NCBI GenBank assembly: GCA_964619955.1
Contig: CAZUJF010000018.1
Coordinates: 1 to 64,000, forward strand
DNA: 64,000 nt
From: JACQFK01 sp964619955
Lineage (GTDB): Bacteria > Planctomycetota > MHYJ01 > JACPRB01
Reading direction: 5' to 3'
Both the position numbers and the translations under genes were made by a program. This document shows, one piece after another, positions 33,512 to 41,942 of this stretch. Below the pieces are notes generated by a model that ran no database searches, had not been told where the DNA came from, and saw only the letters and a list, made by a program, of their open reading frames with translations. How positions within the stretch are numbered: the stretch's first letter is position 1; every line of letters begins with the position of its first letter.

Positions 33512-35089
33512 TCAGGCGCCCTCCGCCATCGATCCCATCTGGCTCCCCTTCTGCTGCGCCCCGATTTCGCGCCGCACGGGGATGAGGAGGTGGAACGTCG
33601 TGCCCTTTCCGACCTCGCTTTCGAACCAGATGCGGCCGCCGTGGTGCTCGACGATGGCCTTCACGATGACGAGGCCCAGCCCGGTTCCGGGGATGAGCGC
33701 GGTGGCGGAGTTGTCCACGCGGTAGAAGGCCTGGAACAGCTTGGCCTGGTGCTCGGCGGGGATCCCGAGCCCCTGGTCCTGGACCTCGATCCTCAGGTTC
33801 CCCTCCTCGAGCCGGAGCGCGACGCGGACCCGTCCGCCGTCGGGGCTGTACTTGATCGCGTTGGAGACCAGGTTGATCATCACCTCCTTCATCTTCTCCT
33901 TGTCGAGGAGGATCGAAGGGAGGCCGTCCGCGATCTCGAGGGCCAGGGTGTGTTTGGGCGAATTCACCTTGGAGATGCTCAGGATCTCGTCCACGATCTC
34001 GCGCGGCGGCGTGAGGGTGAAATGCATCTTCATCTTGCCGGACTGGATGCGGGAGACGTTGAGCAGGTCGTTGATGAGGTAGAGCAGGCGGTCGGATTCC
34101 TCGTCGATGACCTTGAGGAAATCCCTCATCTGACCCTCGCCGGCGAGGTCCAGGAGGGCCTCCGTGTAGGCCTTGATGGACGTCAGCGGGGTCTTGAGTT
34201 CGTGGGACACGTTCGCGACGAACTCGCTTTTCATCGTGTCCAGGCGCCGCAGGCGGTCCAGCTCCCTCGAGGCGGTCATGTCCCGGAAGACCAGGATCCG
34301 CCCCAGGGGGGCGAAGGATTCGTCCCGGAGCACGGACATCGAGACGGCGATGTGGAGCTCCAGCCCCTGCGCCAGGCGGGCGCTGATCATCTTCTCCATG
34401 GCGAAGCCCATCTGCTCGGTCTCCCGGAGCAGGTCGTCCACCGCCCTCGCCACGTCGGGCTGCAGGGCCTCCTGGACCGGACGGCCGACGACCTCCGAGG
34501 ACAATTCGAGCATCGCCATGGCGTTGCGGTTCAGGCGCGTCACGCGGTGTTCGTTGTCCAGCGTCACGATCGCGTTGGTGATGGAGTCGAGGATGTTGGA
34601 GAGCAGGGTGGATTCGCCGATGGACCGGGAGACCCGCTGCGCGTTGTGGAGCATCACGGCGGCCTGGCCGGAGAGCACGGCGACGGGTTCGAGGTTCATC
34701 CGCGCGATCTCCTCGGCGCAGTCCGTCACGTCGAGGACGAGGATCCCCACGGGCCCCTGCGCCGTCCGCAGGGGAAACGCCGTGATCCATCCGGTCCCGT
34801 GCGGGACCGTGATGGGGCGCGCCTGCTCCAGCACGTACTCGAGCACGGCCTTCTCCGGGAAGAGGGCGTGGGAGGTGTCCGCGAAGCGCTTCTCCTCGTC
34901 GCAGAGGAACGCCTGGGCGCTGCGGGCGCGGGTGTAGCGCTGGGCGGCCTGGATGGTGAGCGCGACGATCTCCGCCGGATCCTGGAGCAGGAACATCCGG
35001 GAGACGATGTCCTGCAGCTCGACGACCTCCGGGGACGGCTGAACCGCCCGGAAGATGCCCGATTCGGTGCGCGGGACTTCTGCGGCCAT
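33512..35089 (-). CDS. Soluble sensor histidine kinase (GAF-PAS-HisKA-HATPase)
   Basis: 525 residues with no membrane segment, so probably cytoplasmic. Residues ~30-150 resemble a GAF domain and ~160-275 a PAS domain. HisKA has the phospho-acceptor His296 in FVANVSHELKTPLTS. The ATPase domain has the N box (INLVSNAIKYSP), G1 (DQGLGIP) and G2 (GTGLGLVIVKAIVEHHGG). It is the third gene of a minus-strand set (36336 to 33512) with an HDOD protein and a small partner. No response regulator is adjacent. Confidence 0.9.
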   Translation of the reverse strand: MAAEVPRTESGIFRAVQPSPEVVELQDIVSRMFLLQDPAEIVALTIQAAQRYTRARSAQAFLCDEEKRFADTSHALFPEKAVLEYVLEQARPITVPHGTGWITAFPLRTAQGPVGILVLDVTDCAEEIARMNLEPVAVLSGQAAVMLHNAQRVSRSIGESTLLSNILDSITNAIVTLDNEHRVTRLNRNAMAMLELSSEVVGRPVQEALQPDVARAVDDLLRETEQMGFAMEKMISARLAQGLELHIAVSMSVLRDESFAPLGRILVFRDMTASRELDRLRRLDTMKSEFVANVSHELKTPLTSIKAYTEALLDLAGEGQMRDFLKVIDEESDRLLYLINDLLNVSRIQSGKMKMHFTLTPPREIVDEILSISKVNSPKHTLALEIADGLPSILLDKEKMKEVMINLVSNAIKYSPDGGRVRVALRLEEGNLRIEVQDQGLGIPAEHQAKLFQAFYRVDNSATALIPGTGLGLVIVKAIVEHHGGRIWFESEVGKGTTFHLLIPVRREIGAQQKGSQMGSMAEGA

Positions 35090-35119
35090 GTCAGGGGCCT
35101 CCGGAAAACGAACGGGGGC

Positions 35120-35998
35120 TCATTTGATGAAGTCGAGGAACACCATGGCCTTGTCGATTTCCTGTCCCGTGGAGGAGAGCAGGTCGTCGAAATCGGCGGT
35201 CTGGAGGCCGAGATCCTTCCAGGCGGCGTCGCTCAGCGCGGGGATCTTGCCGTCGCCGCCGTTCCCGAAACGGATGGCCCTCACGAGGATGTCGGCCAGG
35301 TGGACGATGCCGGCGAAACGCTGGTTCTCCCCCGCGAGGGCGGGGTTGTGATGGCAGCGGGTGGTCTCCGTGAGGCCCTTGGAGAGGTTCCACTTCTCGA
35401 AGAGCCAGGCCCCGACGTCCGCATGGGTGGCGCCCAGGACCAGGGACTCGGCCTCGTGGATGAGGATGTCCCGCTCGCGGACGAGCGCGACGACTTCCGC
35501 GAATTTGTCCGGCAGGAACTGGTCCATGACGATCTTGCCGACGTCGTGCAGGAGGCCGGCGATGAAGAGCTCCTCGAGCATCGGGTAGTTGAGCCGCCGG
35601 CCGATCACCTTGGCGGCGGCGCCGCAGCCGATCGAGTGCCTCCAGAATTCCGCGCGGTCGAAATCCCCCGGACGGGCGGAGCGCCGGAAGACGTCGAAGA
35701 TCGTGGAGGAGAGGACGATGGATTTGATGGTGTTGAAGCCGAGGATGACGATGGCGTGCGTGACGGTCGTGATCCGGTTGGGGAAGCCGTAGAAGGACGA
35801 ATTCACCACCCGGAGCACCTTGGAGGTCAGGGAGGGGTCGCTGGAGATGATCTGGGCCACATCCTTCGCCGACGTCTTCGGATTGAGGACCATCTGGTTG
35901 ATGTTGTTGAGCATCGACGGCAGGGTGGGGAGTCCCTGGACCCGTTCGACGAGCTTGCGGACCCGATCCTGGACCTGCTGCGTGCTGGCGGAGTGCAT
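35120..35998 (-). CDS. HDOD-domain signalling protein
   Basis: 292 residues. HDOD domain at ~20-215: LPTLPSMLNNINQMV, ISSDPSLTSKVLRVVNSSFYGFPNRITTVTHAIVILG, then GLLHDVGKIVMDQFLP keeping an HD pair, and ADVGAWLFEKWNLS. HDOD proteins act as regulatory scaffolds in two-component and cyclic-di-GMP pathways, usually without phosphodiesterase activity. It sits between a small protein gene (14 nt upstream) and the sensor kinase (30 nt downstream), so the three probably form one signalling unit. Confidence 0.88.
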   Translation of the reverse strand: MHSASTQQVQDRVRKLVERVQGLPTLPSMLNNINQMVLNPKTSAKDVAQIISSDPSLTSKVLRVVNSSFYGFPNRITTVTHAIVILGFNTIKSIVLSSTIFDVFRRSARPGDFDRAEFWRHSIGCGAAAKVIGRRLNYPMLEELFIAGLLHDVGKIVMDQFLPDKFAEVVALVRERDILIHEAESLVLGATHADVGAWLFEKWNLSKGLTETTRCHHNPALAGENQRFAGIVHLADILVRAIRFGNGGDGKIPALSDAAWKDLGLQTADFDDLLSSTGQEIDKAMVFLDFIK

Positions 35999-36012
35999 GC
36001 TTCGATCCGGAC

Positions 36013-36336
36013 CTAGGGTTTCAGGGCACGGGCGTTCAGATGACGCTTGGCGGCCTCTTTGAGCGCGAGCATGGCTTCGCCGTCGCCGGTTCCGGCGAAC
36101 TGGCGGTCCACGTCCCGCATCAGGGCCTCCCGCCGCGATTCGAGATCCGCGGCGCCGACCGAGCTGTCGGCCTCGTCCTCGAGGAAGAGATGCGAGATGT
36201 TCCGCTGGCGGCAGGCGGCGACCAGTTCGGGCGTGAGCGCGGTGCCGGACTTGAACAGCAGATTGCCCCGCAGGTCGGTGACGTCTCGGGCGACCTTCTG
36301 CCCGGGTTTCGCCTCGTCGGTTTTGACCAGCTTCAT
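36013..36336 (-). CDS. Small protein linked to HDOD/sensor kinase genes
   Basis: 107 residues. The first ~55 (MKLVKTDEAKPGQKVARDVTDLRGNLLFKSGTALT in outline) resemble the N-terminal beta-hairpin domain found in front of HD-GYP and HDOD proteins, with a G-x-x-L-x-x-x-G-T-x-L-T pattern. The rest is helical. It may act as a separate sensory or adaptor domain of the downstream HDOD protein. A TATACT box lies 11 nt before the start codon, suggesting an internal promoter. Confidence 0.6.
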   Translation of the reverse strand: MKLVKTDEAKPGQKVARDVTDLRGNLLFKSGTALTPELVAACRQRNISHLFLEDEADSSVGAADLESRREALMRDVDRQFAGTGDGEAMLALKEAAKRHLNARALKP

Positions 36337-36347
36337 GCTCGTCCGGC

Positions 36348-36353
36348 AGTATA
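36348..36353 (-). promoter_or_regulatory. Predicted -10 element of the signalling operon
   Basis: TATACT on the minus strand, 11 nt upstream of the ATG at 36336; no clear -35. The leader would be only about five bases. Confidence 0.35.
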
Positions 36354-36406
36354 CCGCATGGAGCGGGGAATCGGTGCCGGCGATGACCGCCGGGGAGGAG
36401 GGGGCG

Positions 36407-37399
36407 CTAGACCCGGCGGTCGAGCACGAAGTCCGCGAGGGAAAGCAGGCACTCGAGGCTGGGGGAGTCGGGGAAACGCCTCAATCCGGCCTTGGCGGCT
36501 TCCACGAATTCGCCCGCGCGGCGGGTGCAGTACGAAAGGATGTCCCGCTCCCGGATCTTGCGCAGCACCACCTCCTTGCGGCGGAGCGCGCCCCCGGGGG
36601 AGGAGAGGACGTCCTGAAGTTCGCGACGTTCGGCGGGGGAGGCGTCGCGCAGCAGCTTGATCACCGGCAGGGTCAGCTTGCCCTTGTCGAGATCCGTGCC
36701 GAGCGATTTGCCCATCTCGCCCTCGTCGCCCGTGATGTCGAGGCAGTCGTCGATGATCTGGAAGGCGGTGCCGAACGCGTTCCCGAACGCCGCCAGGGCG
36801 TCGACGGCGTCGGGGGCGGCCTCGCTGCCCACGCTGCCGAGACGGCACGCGGTGGCGAAGAGGGCGCCGGTCTTCCCCTGGATGACCTTCAGGTACTGGG
36901 CCTCGTCGAGGTCGAGGTTGAATTTCGTCGAGATCTGCCAGAGCTCGCCGACGCACATGTCCTCCACGGTCTTCGCCAGGATCATGTTGGCGTCGCGGTG
37001 ATGCAGTTTCGCGGCGAGCGTGTAGGCTTTGGCGAAGAGGTAGTCGCCGAAGAGGATCGAGGCCTCGTTGCCCCAGGCGTTGTTGATCGTCTTCACCTGG
37101 CGCCGGAGCAGGGCCTCGTCGAGCACGTCGTCGTGCACGAGCGTCGCCGTGTGCAGCATCTCCACGACCGCGGCCAGCGAGATGTGGAGGTCGCGCACCG
37201 TCCCGCCCAGGATCAGGGCGCTGTGCAGGAGCAGCGCCGGACGGACGCGTTTCCCCTGGAATTTGTGCGAATGGTCGAGCAGATGCGTGACGAACGGGTT
37301 CTCGTGCTCCAGTTCCTTGCGGAGCTGGATCTCGAAGCGGTCGATTTCCGCCTGGATCGGTTCGTAGAGTCCTTTGAGGGAAGCGGCGGTCTGGCCCAA
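36407..37399 (-). CDS. Polyprenyl diphosphate synthase (trans-isoprenyl diphosphate synthase)
   Basis: 330 residues from a TTG with AGGAG five bases upstream; longer in-frame starts overlap mobA. It condenses isopentenyl diphosphate onto an allylic primer to make a long-chain quinone or carrier side chain. The first Asp-rich motif is in TLVHDDVLDEALLRR and the second is IIDDCLDITGDEGEMGK. KFQGKRVRPALLL, KTGALFATACRLG and KGKLTLPVIKLL are also present. Length and motifs fit IspB/heptaprenyl or octaprenyl synthases; chain length cannot be read from sequence alone. Confidence 0.9.
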   Translation of the reverse strand: MGQTAASLKGLYEPIQAEIDRFEIQLRKELEHENPFVTHLLDHSHKFQGKRVRPALLLHSALILGGTVRDLHISLAAVVEMLHTATLVHDDVLDEALLRRQVKTINNAWGNEASILFGDYLFAKAYTLAAKLHHRDANMILAKTVEDMCVGELWQISTKFNLDLDEAQYLKVIQGKTGALFATACRLGSVGSEAAPDAVDALAAFGNAFGTAFQIIDDCLDITGDEGEMGKSLGTDLDKGKLTLPVIKLLRDASPAERRELQDVLSSPGGALRRKEVVLRKIRERDILSYCTRRAGEFVEAAKAGLRRFPDSPSLECLLSLADFVLDRRV

Positions 37400-37430
37400 T
37401 TGCTCTCCTGACCTCGGGAATTGGCGGGGA

Positions 37431-37459
37431 AGTTTAGCACGCCCCTCCGGGACGATCAA
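37431..37459 (-). promoter_or_regulatory. Promoter of the polyprenyl synthase gene
   Basis: On the minus strand TTGATC (37459-37454), a 17-nt spacer and TAAACT (37436-37431). The -35 overlaps the last codons of mobA. The leader would be about 25 nt and contains the AGGAG ribosome binding site. Confidence 0.55.
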
Positions 37460-38037
37460 CTGGATTTGCTGGCGTCCCGCCATTCCTCGGGAGTGTTGGC
37501 GTTGAAAAGAGGGGAACGGCCGTCCACGAGCCACTGCCCCTCGGGGATCGGCAGCTCCCGGACGCGAAGTCCCCGGAGGAACGCGGTGGCCTTCCAGAGA
37601 CCGGCCGCGGCGGCGCGCTCGATTTCGGGAAGGCAGCGTTTCGAATACACGGCGCACAGCGGCTCCGGACCCCGGGGGCCGAGGGGAAGCACGGCGTCGG
37701 CGTCCCCGGCCTGGGCGAGGAGGTGCCGGATCAGGTCGCGGTTCAGGAACGGAAGATCGCAGGCGGCGACGAAGACGAACGGATGCGCGGCGGCCGCGAG
37801 CAGCGCATGGATGCCGGTGAGCGCGCAGGGTTCTTGAAGCACATCGGGGACCACCCGGACGCCGAACGCTTCGTAGGTCCCGGGGTCGTTCGCGCCGATC
37901 ATGAGATCGCCGGTCAGCGGTGCGAGCACGTCGATCTGATGCCGGATCAGCGGACGCCCCCGGAAGGGAAGCAGCGCCTTGTTCGAGCCCATGCGCGAAC
38001 TGCGGCCTCCCGCGAGGATGCCGGCGCTGAAATTCAT
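37456..38037 (-). CDS. mobA: Molybdenum cofactor guanylyltransferase
   Basis: 193 residues, ATG overlapping the sulfatase stop (ATGA). It adds GMP to molybdopterin to make the guanine dinucleotide cofactor. The nucleotide-binding N-terminus AGILAGGRSSRMGSNKALLPFRG is canonical, and FVAACDLPFLNRDLI holds the metal-binding Asp. PLCAVYSKRCLPEIE and LFNANTPEEW near the end match the family. It implies a bis-MGD enzyme somewhere in the genome. Its coupling to a sulfatase gene has no evident functional reason. Confidence 0.9.
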   Translation of the reverse strand: MNFSAGILAGGRSSRMGSNKALLPFRGRPLIRHQIDVLAPLTGDLMIGANDPGTYEAFGVRVVPDVLQEPCALTGIHALLAAAAHPFVFVAACDLPFLNRDLIRHLLAQAGDADAVLPLGPRGPEPLCAVYSKRCLPEIERAAAAGLWKATAFLRGLRVRELPIPEGQWLVDGRSPLFNANTPEEWRDASKSS

Positions 38038-39467
38038 GGGCGTTTGTCCATGAGACGGCGCCATTCCCGGAGTCCCGGCGTCAGGTCCGCGGAACGGGCC
38101 CCGGGCGTCAGTCTCGACACGTCGGTTTCCTGGTAGAGCTTCCGGTACAGGCCCTCCTGCACGGCGGGATTGGGCGCGGTCTCCTGGGCCCCGACCGAGC
38201 GCCGCCAGGCCTGCAGCGCCTGCCCGAAGGCCCGGGTCTGTTCCTCTCTTCCGGAGGCGAGGTTCCTGAGCTCCCCCGGATCCAGGTCCAGGTTGTAGAG
38301 TTCCGGATCTCCGCCGTCGAAATACTCCACGTACTTCCAGGGGCCTTCCCGCAGCGCTCCGCCGGGACGACTGCCCTGGTTGGTGTAGTGGGGGAAATGC
38401 CAGTAGAGGGTGCGGGGCTTCAGGGGGCCTCCGCTCAGAAGCGGGGCGAAGCTCACGCCGTCGAGGCCGGCGGGGCCGGGCGCTCCGGCCAAGTCCAGCA
38501 GCGTGGGAAGAAAGTCGGTGTTGATGACGGGAGTGTCGCAGAGCGTCCCGCCCGCGATCCGGCCGGGCCAGCGGAGGAGCAGCGGCACGCGCAGGCCGCC
38601 CTCGTAGAGAAACCCTTTCCCGGCACGGTAGGGGCTGTTGTGCGTGGGGGCGTCCTCTTTCAGTTCGGGGACGTGCAGGCCGCCGTTGTCCGACGTGAAC
38701 ATGACCAGCGTGTCGTCTTCCAGCGCCAGCTCCTTCAGGCCCGCGAGCAGGAGGCCGACGGACGCGTCCAGGGATTCGATGACGGCGGCGTAGAGCGGAT
38801 TGAAGGCGTCTCGATGCTTCTCGACGAGGTCGGGGCGCGCGGCCAGGGGAATGTGCGGCGTGTGGTGGGCGAGATAGAGGAAGAAGGGCCGATCTCGCTG
38901 CTCGCGCATGAAGTGCACGGCGCGCCGGGTGAGGCCGAACTCCCCTTTGCCGCCTTCCTCGGGACCGGGTGGGGTGCCGGCCTGGCCGGGGAAGACCGTG
39001 TCGAAGCCCTGTTCCGCGGGACCGAAGCCCTTGCCCCCCAGATGCCATTTGCCGACGGCCGCCGTGGCGTATCCCGCTTCCTTCAAATGCTCCGCCAGCG
39101 TCCGTTCCTCCAGGGGAAGCGCCTGCCGGATCACGGGATGCAGCCGTCGCTGGGAGGGGGCGTCCGCGCGGCCGGGCAGGTACGTGGTGAGGTGAAGTCT
39201 CGCGGGGCTTTTCCCCGTCAGCAGGGCGGCGCGGGAGGGGGAGCAGATCGGCTGCGCGCAATACGCGCTGCTGAATCTGAACCCCTGGGCCGCCAGGGCG
39301 TCGAGCTGCGGCGTCCGCTGATCCTTCCGGCCGTAGCAGCCGAGGTCGTTGATGCCCAGGTCATCGGCGAGGATCAGCACGATGTTCGGTGGGCGCTTCG
39401 CCGCGGCGGGCAGCGTGCCGCATCCCGCCAGGAGAAGGACCCAGAGGCTCAGCGTTCGGGCGACCAT
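38034..39467 (-). CDS. Arylsulfatase-type lipoprotein, formylglycine-dependent
   Basis: 477 residues from the ATG that gives MVARTLSLWVLLLAGC, a leader ending in a lipobox. Type I sulfatase with the modification motif CSPSRAALLTG, in which Cys becomes formylglycine. NIVLILADDLGINDLGCYG binds calcium through the Asp pair; VGKWHLGG, HHTPHIPL and FTSDNGG complete the active site. It desulfates a sugar or aryl substrate outside the cytoplasm. Abundant sulfatases are typical of Planctomycetota. A -10 box lies 7 nt upstream of the ATG with no Shine-Dalgarno. Confidence 0.9.
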   Translation of the reverse strand: MVARTLSLWVLLLAGCGTLPAAAKRPPNIVLILADDLGINDLGCYGRKDQRTPQLDALAAQGFRFSSAYCAQPICSPSRAALLTGKSPARLHLTTYLPGRADAPSQRRLHPVIRQALPLEERTLAEHLKEAGYATAAVGKWHLGGKGFGPAEQGFDTVFPGQAGTPPGPEEGGKGEFGLTRRAVHFMREQRDRPFFLYLAHHTPHIPLAARPDLVEKHRDAFNPLYAAVIESLDASVGLLLAGLKELALEDDTLVMFTSDNGGLHVPELKEDAPTHNSPYRAGKGFLYEGGLRVPLLLRWPGRIAGGTLCDTPVINTDFLPTLLDLAGAPGPAGLDGVSFAPLLSGGPLKPRTLYWHFPHYTNQGSRPGGALREGPWKYVEYFDGGDPELYNLDLDPGELRNLASGREEQTRAFGQALQAWRRSVGAQETAPNPAVQEGLYRKLYQETDVSRLTPGARSADLTPGLREWRRLMDKRP

Positions 39468-39474
39468 GGACCTG

Positions 39475-39503
39475 ACCTTAGCCCGGGGCTCCCCGGGAGG
39501 CAA
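39475..39503 (-). promoter_or_regulatory. Predicted sulfatase promoter
   Basis: On the minus strand TTGCCT (39503-39498), a 17-nt spacer and TAAGGT (39480-39475), ending 7 nt before the sulfatase ATG. It stands back to back with the cobA-hemD promoter; the two -35 boxes are three bases apart. Confidence 0.5.
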
Positions 39504-39506
39504 GGG

Positions 39507-39534
39507 TTGACTTGATCCCCCCAGCGCTTATAGT
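39507..39534 (+). promoter_or_regulatory. Predicted cobA-hemD promoter
   Basis: TTGACT (39507-39512), a 16-nt spacer and TATAGT (39529-39534). The GTG start codon begins six bases later, where transcription would start, so the mRNA is predicted to be leaderless. Confidence 0.6.
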
Positions 39535-39540
39535 GGCCCG

Positions 39541-40998
39541 GTGCCGCGCAAAAACCGCAAAGGGATCGTGTACCTGGTCGGGGCCGGTCCCGGAGATCTC
39601 GAACTCATCACGTTGCGCGGCTTCAACCTGCTCCGGACGGCGGACGTCGTCGTGTATGACCACCTGGTCAACCCCAAGCTCCTCGACTTCGCCCCCCAGG
39701 CGCGGGCGGTCTATGCAGGCAAACGTTCGGACTCCCACACGCTGGAACAGCCGCAGATCAACCGCCTCCTGGTGGCCGAAGCCCGTGCCGGGCGGAGCGT
39801 CGTCCGCTTGAAAGGCGGCGATCCGTACATCTTCGGCCGCGGGGCCGAGGAGGCCGAGGCGCTGCGCCGGGCGGGCATCGCCTTCGAGGTGGTCCCCGGC
39901 GTCACCGCGGCGATCGGGGCCTCCACCTACGCGGGCATTCCGCTCACGCATCGGGACTCGGCCTCCCAGGTCACGTTCGTCACCGGCCACACGAAGGAGG
40001 GCGGCTTCCGCGCGGAAGACCTGCCGCGCCGCGGCACGATCGTCCTCTACATGGGTCTGAAAGCCCTTCCCGCCATCGCGCAGCAGTTGATCCGCACGGG
40101 TTGGGATCCGCAGACGCCCGCCGCCGCCATCCAATGGGCCACCACGCCCCGGCAGCGGACGATTCGGGCGACGCTGGCGACTTTGTCGACCCGGGCGTCC
40201 CGGATGTCGCCTCCGGTCGTGACGATCATCGGCCGCACGGTGGACCTGGAGCGCCGCCTGCGCTGGTTCGAGAAGAAGCCGCTCTTCGGCCAGAAGGTCG
40301 TGGTCACGCGCGCCCGCGAACAATCCAGCGAACTGGCGCGCCGCTTCGAGGCCCTCGGGGCCGAGACGGCGGTCTTCTCCACCATCCGCATCCGCCCCGT
40401 CAAGGTGCGCCCGATCCGCCTGGAGGGCTACACGCACGTGGCCTTCACGAGCCGGACGGCGGTCGATTATTTCTTCCCGAACCTGGCCGGGGACGTTCGC
40501 AGCCTCGGGGGCATGAAGGTCTGCGCGGTGGGGGATCAGACGGCGCGCGCGCTGCTGGACCGCGGCGTGAAGGCCGATCTCGTGGCCGCCGAGTTCACGA
40601 GCCGCTCGCTCGCGAAGGAGCTCGCCTCCGAGGGCGTCCGCGGGGCCCGCGTCTTCCATCCGGGCGCGGACAAGATGAACCCGGATTTCGAGAAGGTGCT
40701 TTCGAAGTGCGGCGCGAAGGTCACGAACCTCGTACTCTACCGCATCGACAAGGTGGCTCCCGAGAACGTGGAGGCCGTCGACGGGGCGGACTGGGTGACC
40801 TTCGCGAGCGCCCAGACCGTCCGGAACTTCATGGAGGCCATGGGCACCCGGCCTGTGCGTGCGAAAGTGGCCTGCATCGGCCCGATCACGGCGAAGGCGG
40901 CCCGGCAGGCGGGATTGAGGGTGACCGTCGTCCCGAAAAGATATACCTTCGAGGCCCTGATCCAGGCCATCGTCCAACACGGGAAGAAACGGACATGA
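39541..40998 (+). CDS. cobA-hemD: Uroporphyrinogen-III C-methyltransferase / uroporphyrinogen-III synthase fusion
   Basis: 485 residues from GTG. Residues 1-250 are the SAM-dependent methyltransferase that makes precorrin-2 for siroheme/cobalamin: YLVGAGPGDLELITLRG, VVRLKGGDPYIFGRGAEEAEAL, VVPGVTAAIGASTYAGIPLTHR and TIVLYMGL. Residues 255-485 are HemD, which closes the tetrapyrrole ring: VVVTRAREQSSELARRFEALGAE, VAFTSRTAVDYF, and WVTFASAQTVRNF followed by CIGPITAKAARQAGL. The fusion order CobA-HemD is known from Clostridia and others. hemB overlaps its end by ATGA. Confidence 0.95.
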   Translation: MPRKNRKGIVYLVGAGPGDLELITLRGFNLLRTADVVVYDHLVNPKLLDFAPQARAVYAGKRSDSHTLEQPQINRLLVAEARAGRSVVRLKGGDPYIFGRGAEEAEALRRAGIAFEVVPGVTAAIGASTYAGIPLTHRDSASQVTFVTGHTKEGGFRAEDLPRRGTIVLYMGLKALPAIAQQLIRTGWDPQTPAAAIQWATTPRQRTIRATLATLSTRASRMSPPVVTIIGRTVDLERRLRWFEKKPLFGQKVVVTRAREQSSELARRFEALGAETAVFSTIRIRPVKVRPIRLEGYTHVAFTSRTAVDYFFPNLAGDVRSLGGMKVCAVGDQTARALLDRGVKADLVAAEFTSRSLAKELASEGVRGARVFHPGADKMNPDFEKVLSKCGAKVTNLVLYRIDKVAPENVEAVDGADWVTFASAQTVRNFMEAMGTRPVRAKVACIGPITAKAARQAGLRVTVVPKRYTFEALIQAIVQHGKKRT

Positions 40999-41942
40999 AG
41001 CTTCGACTTCGAAACCTGCGCCGCACGCCCCAGCTGCGCCGCCTCGTGCGGGAGACGCAGCTCGCGCCGGACGACTTCGTCATGCCCTACTTCGTGCGTC
41101 CGGGGCGCGGCCGGCGCACGCCGATCGCGTCCATGCCGGGCCAGTTCCAGCTCTCCGTCGACGAACTCGTCAAGGACGCCCGTGCGCTCCACAAGACGGG
41201 GGTGGAGTCCGTCATCCTCTTCGGGATTCCCGAGGCGAAGGACGCGAAGGGCAGCGGGGCCTTCGCCCGCAACGGCATCGTCCAGCAGGGGATCCGGGCC
41301 CTGAAGGACGCGGTCCCGGAACTGCTCGTCATCGGCGACGTCTGCCTCTGCGAATACACGGACCACGGGCATTGCGGCCTGATCAAGGGGCGCGAGGTGG
41401 ACAACGACTCGACGCTGCCGCTCCTGCAGAAGGTCGCGGTCTCCCAGGTGGAGGCGGGGGCGGACATCGTGGCGCCGAGCGGCATGATGGACGGCGTCGT
41501 GGGGGCCCTGCGGGAGGCGCTGCCGGACACCACGATCCTCTCGTACGCCGCGAAGTATTCGAGCGCCTTCTACGGGCCCTTCCGGCAGGCGGCGGAGTCC
41601 GCCCCGAAGTTCGGCGACCGGCAGTCCTACCAGATGGACCCGGCGAACGGGGACGAGGCGCTCCGGGAGATCGACCTTGATCTGAAGGAGGGGGCCGATA
41701 TAATCATGGTCAAACCGGCCCTGGCTTACCTGGATATCCTCCGGCGCGCCAAGGAGAAATTCGCCTGTCCAATGGCCGCGTACAACGTGAGCGGCGAATA
41801 CGCGATGATCCGGGCGGCGGCGGAGAGAGGGTGGGTCGACGAGAAGAAGGTCGTTCTCGAAGTCCTCACCTCCATCAAGCGGGCCGGGGCCGATTTCATC
41901 CTGACCTACTTTGCTAAAGGGGCGGCCCAGTGGATCAGCTGA
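40995..41942 (+). CDS. hemB: Delta-aminolevulinic acid dehydratase (porphobilinogen synthase)
   Basis: 315 residues, ATG overlapping the preceding stop. It condenses two ALA molecules to porphobilinogen. The catalytic Schiff-base lysines lie in LSYAAKYSSAFYGPFR and IIMVKPALAYLDI. Cysteines 117, 119 and 127 in DVCLCEYTDHGHCG identify the zinc-dependent type. NDSTLPLLQKVAVSQVEAGADIVAPSGMMDG is canonical. hemA, hemC and hemL are not in the window. Confidence 0.96.
   Translation: MKLRLRNLRRTPQLRRLVRETQLAPDDFVMPYFVRPGRGRRTPIASMPGQFQLSVDELVKDARALHKTGVESVILFGIPEAKDAKGSGAFARNGIVQQGIRALKDAVPELLVIGDVCLCEYTDHGHCGLIKGREVDNDSTLPLLQKVAVSQVEAGADIVAPSGMMDGVVGALREALPDTTILSYAAKYSSAFYGPFRQAAESAPKFGDRQSYQMDPANGDEALREIDLDLKEGADIIMVKPALAYLDILRRAKEKFACPMAAYNVSGEYAMIRAAAERGWVDEKKVVLEVLTSIKRAGADFILTYFAKGAAQWIS

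Noticed and set aside
37400..37657. Longer start for the polyprenyl synthase
   Set aside because: It would run through the promoter and into mobA; the TTG at 37399 has AGGAG at correct distance.
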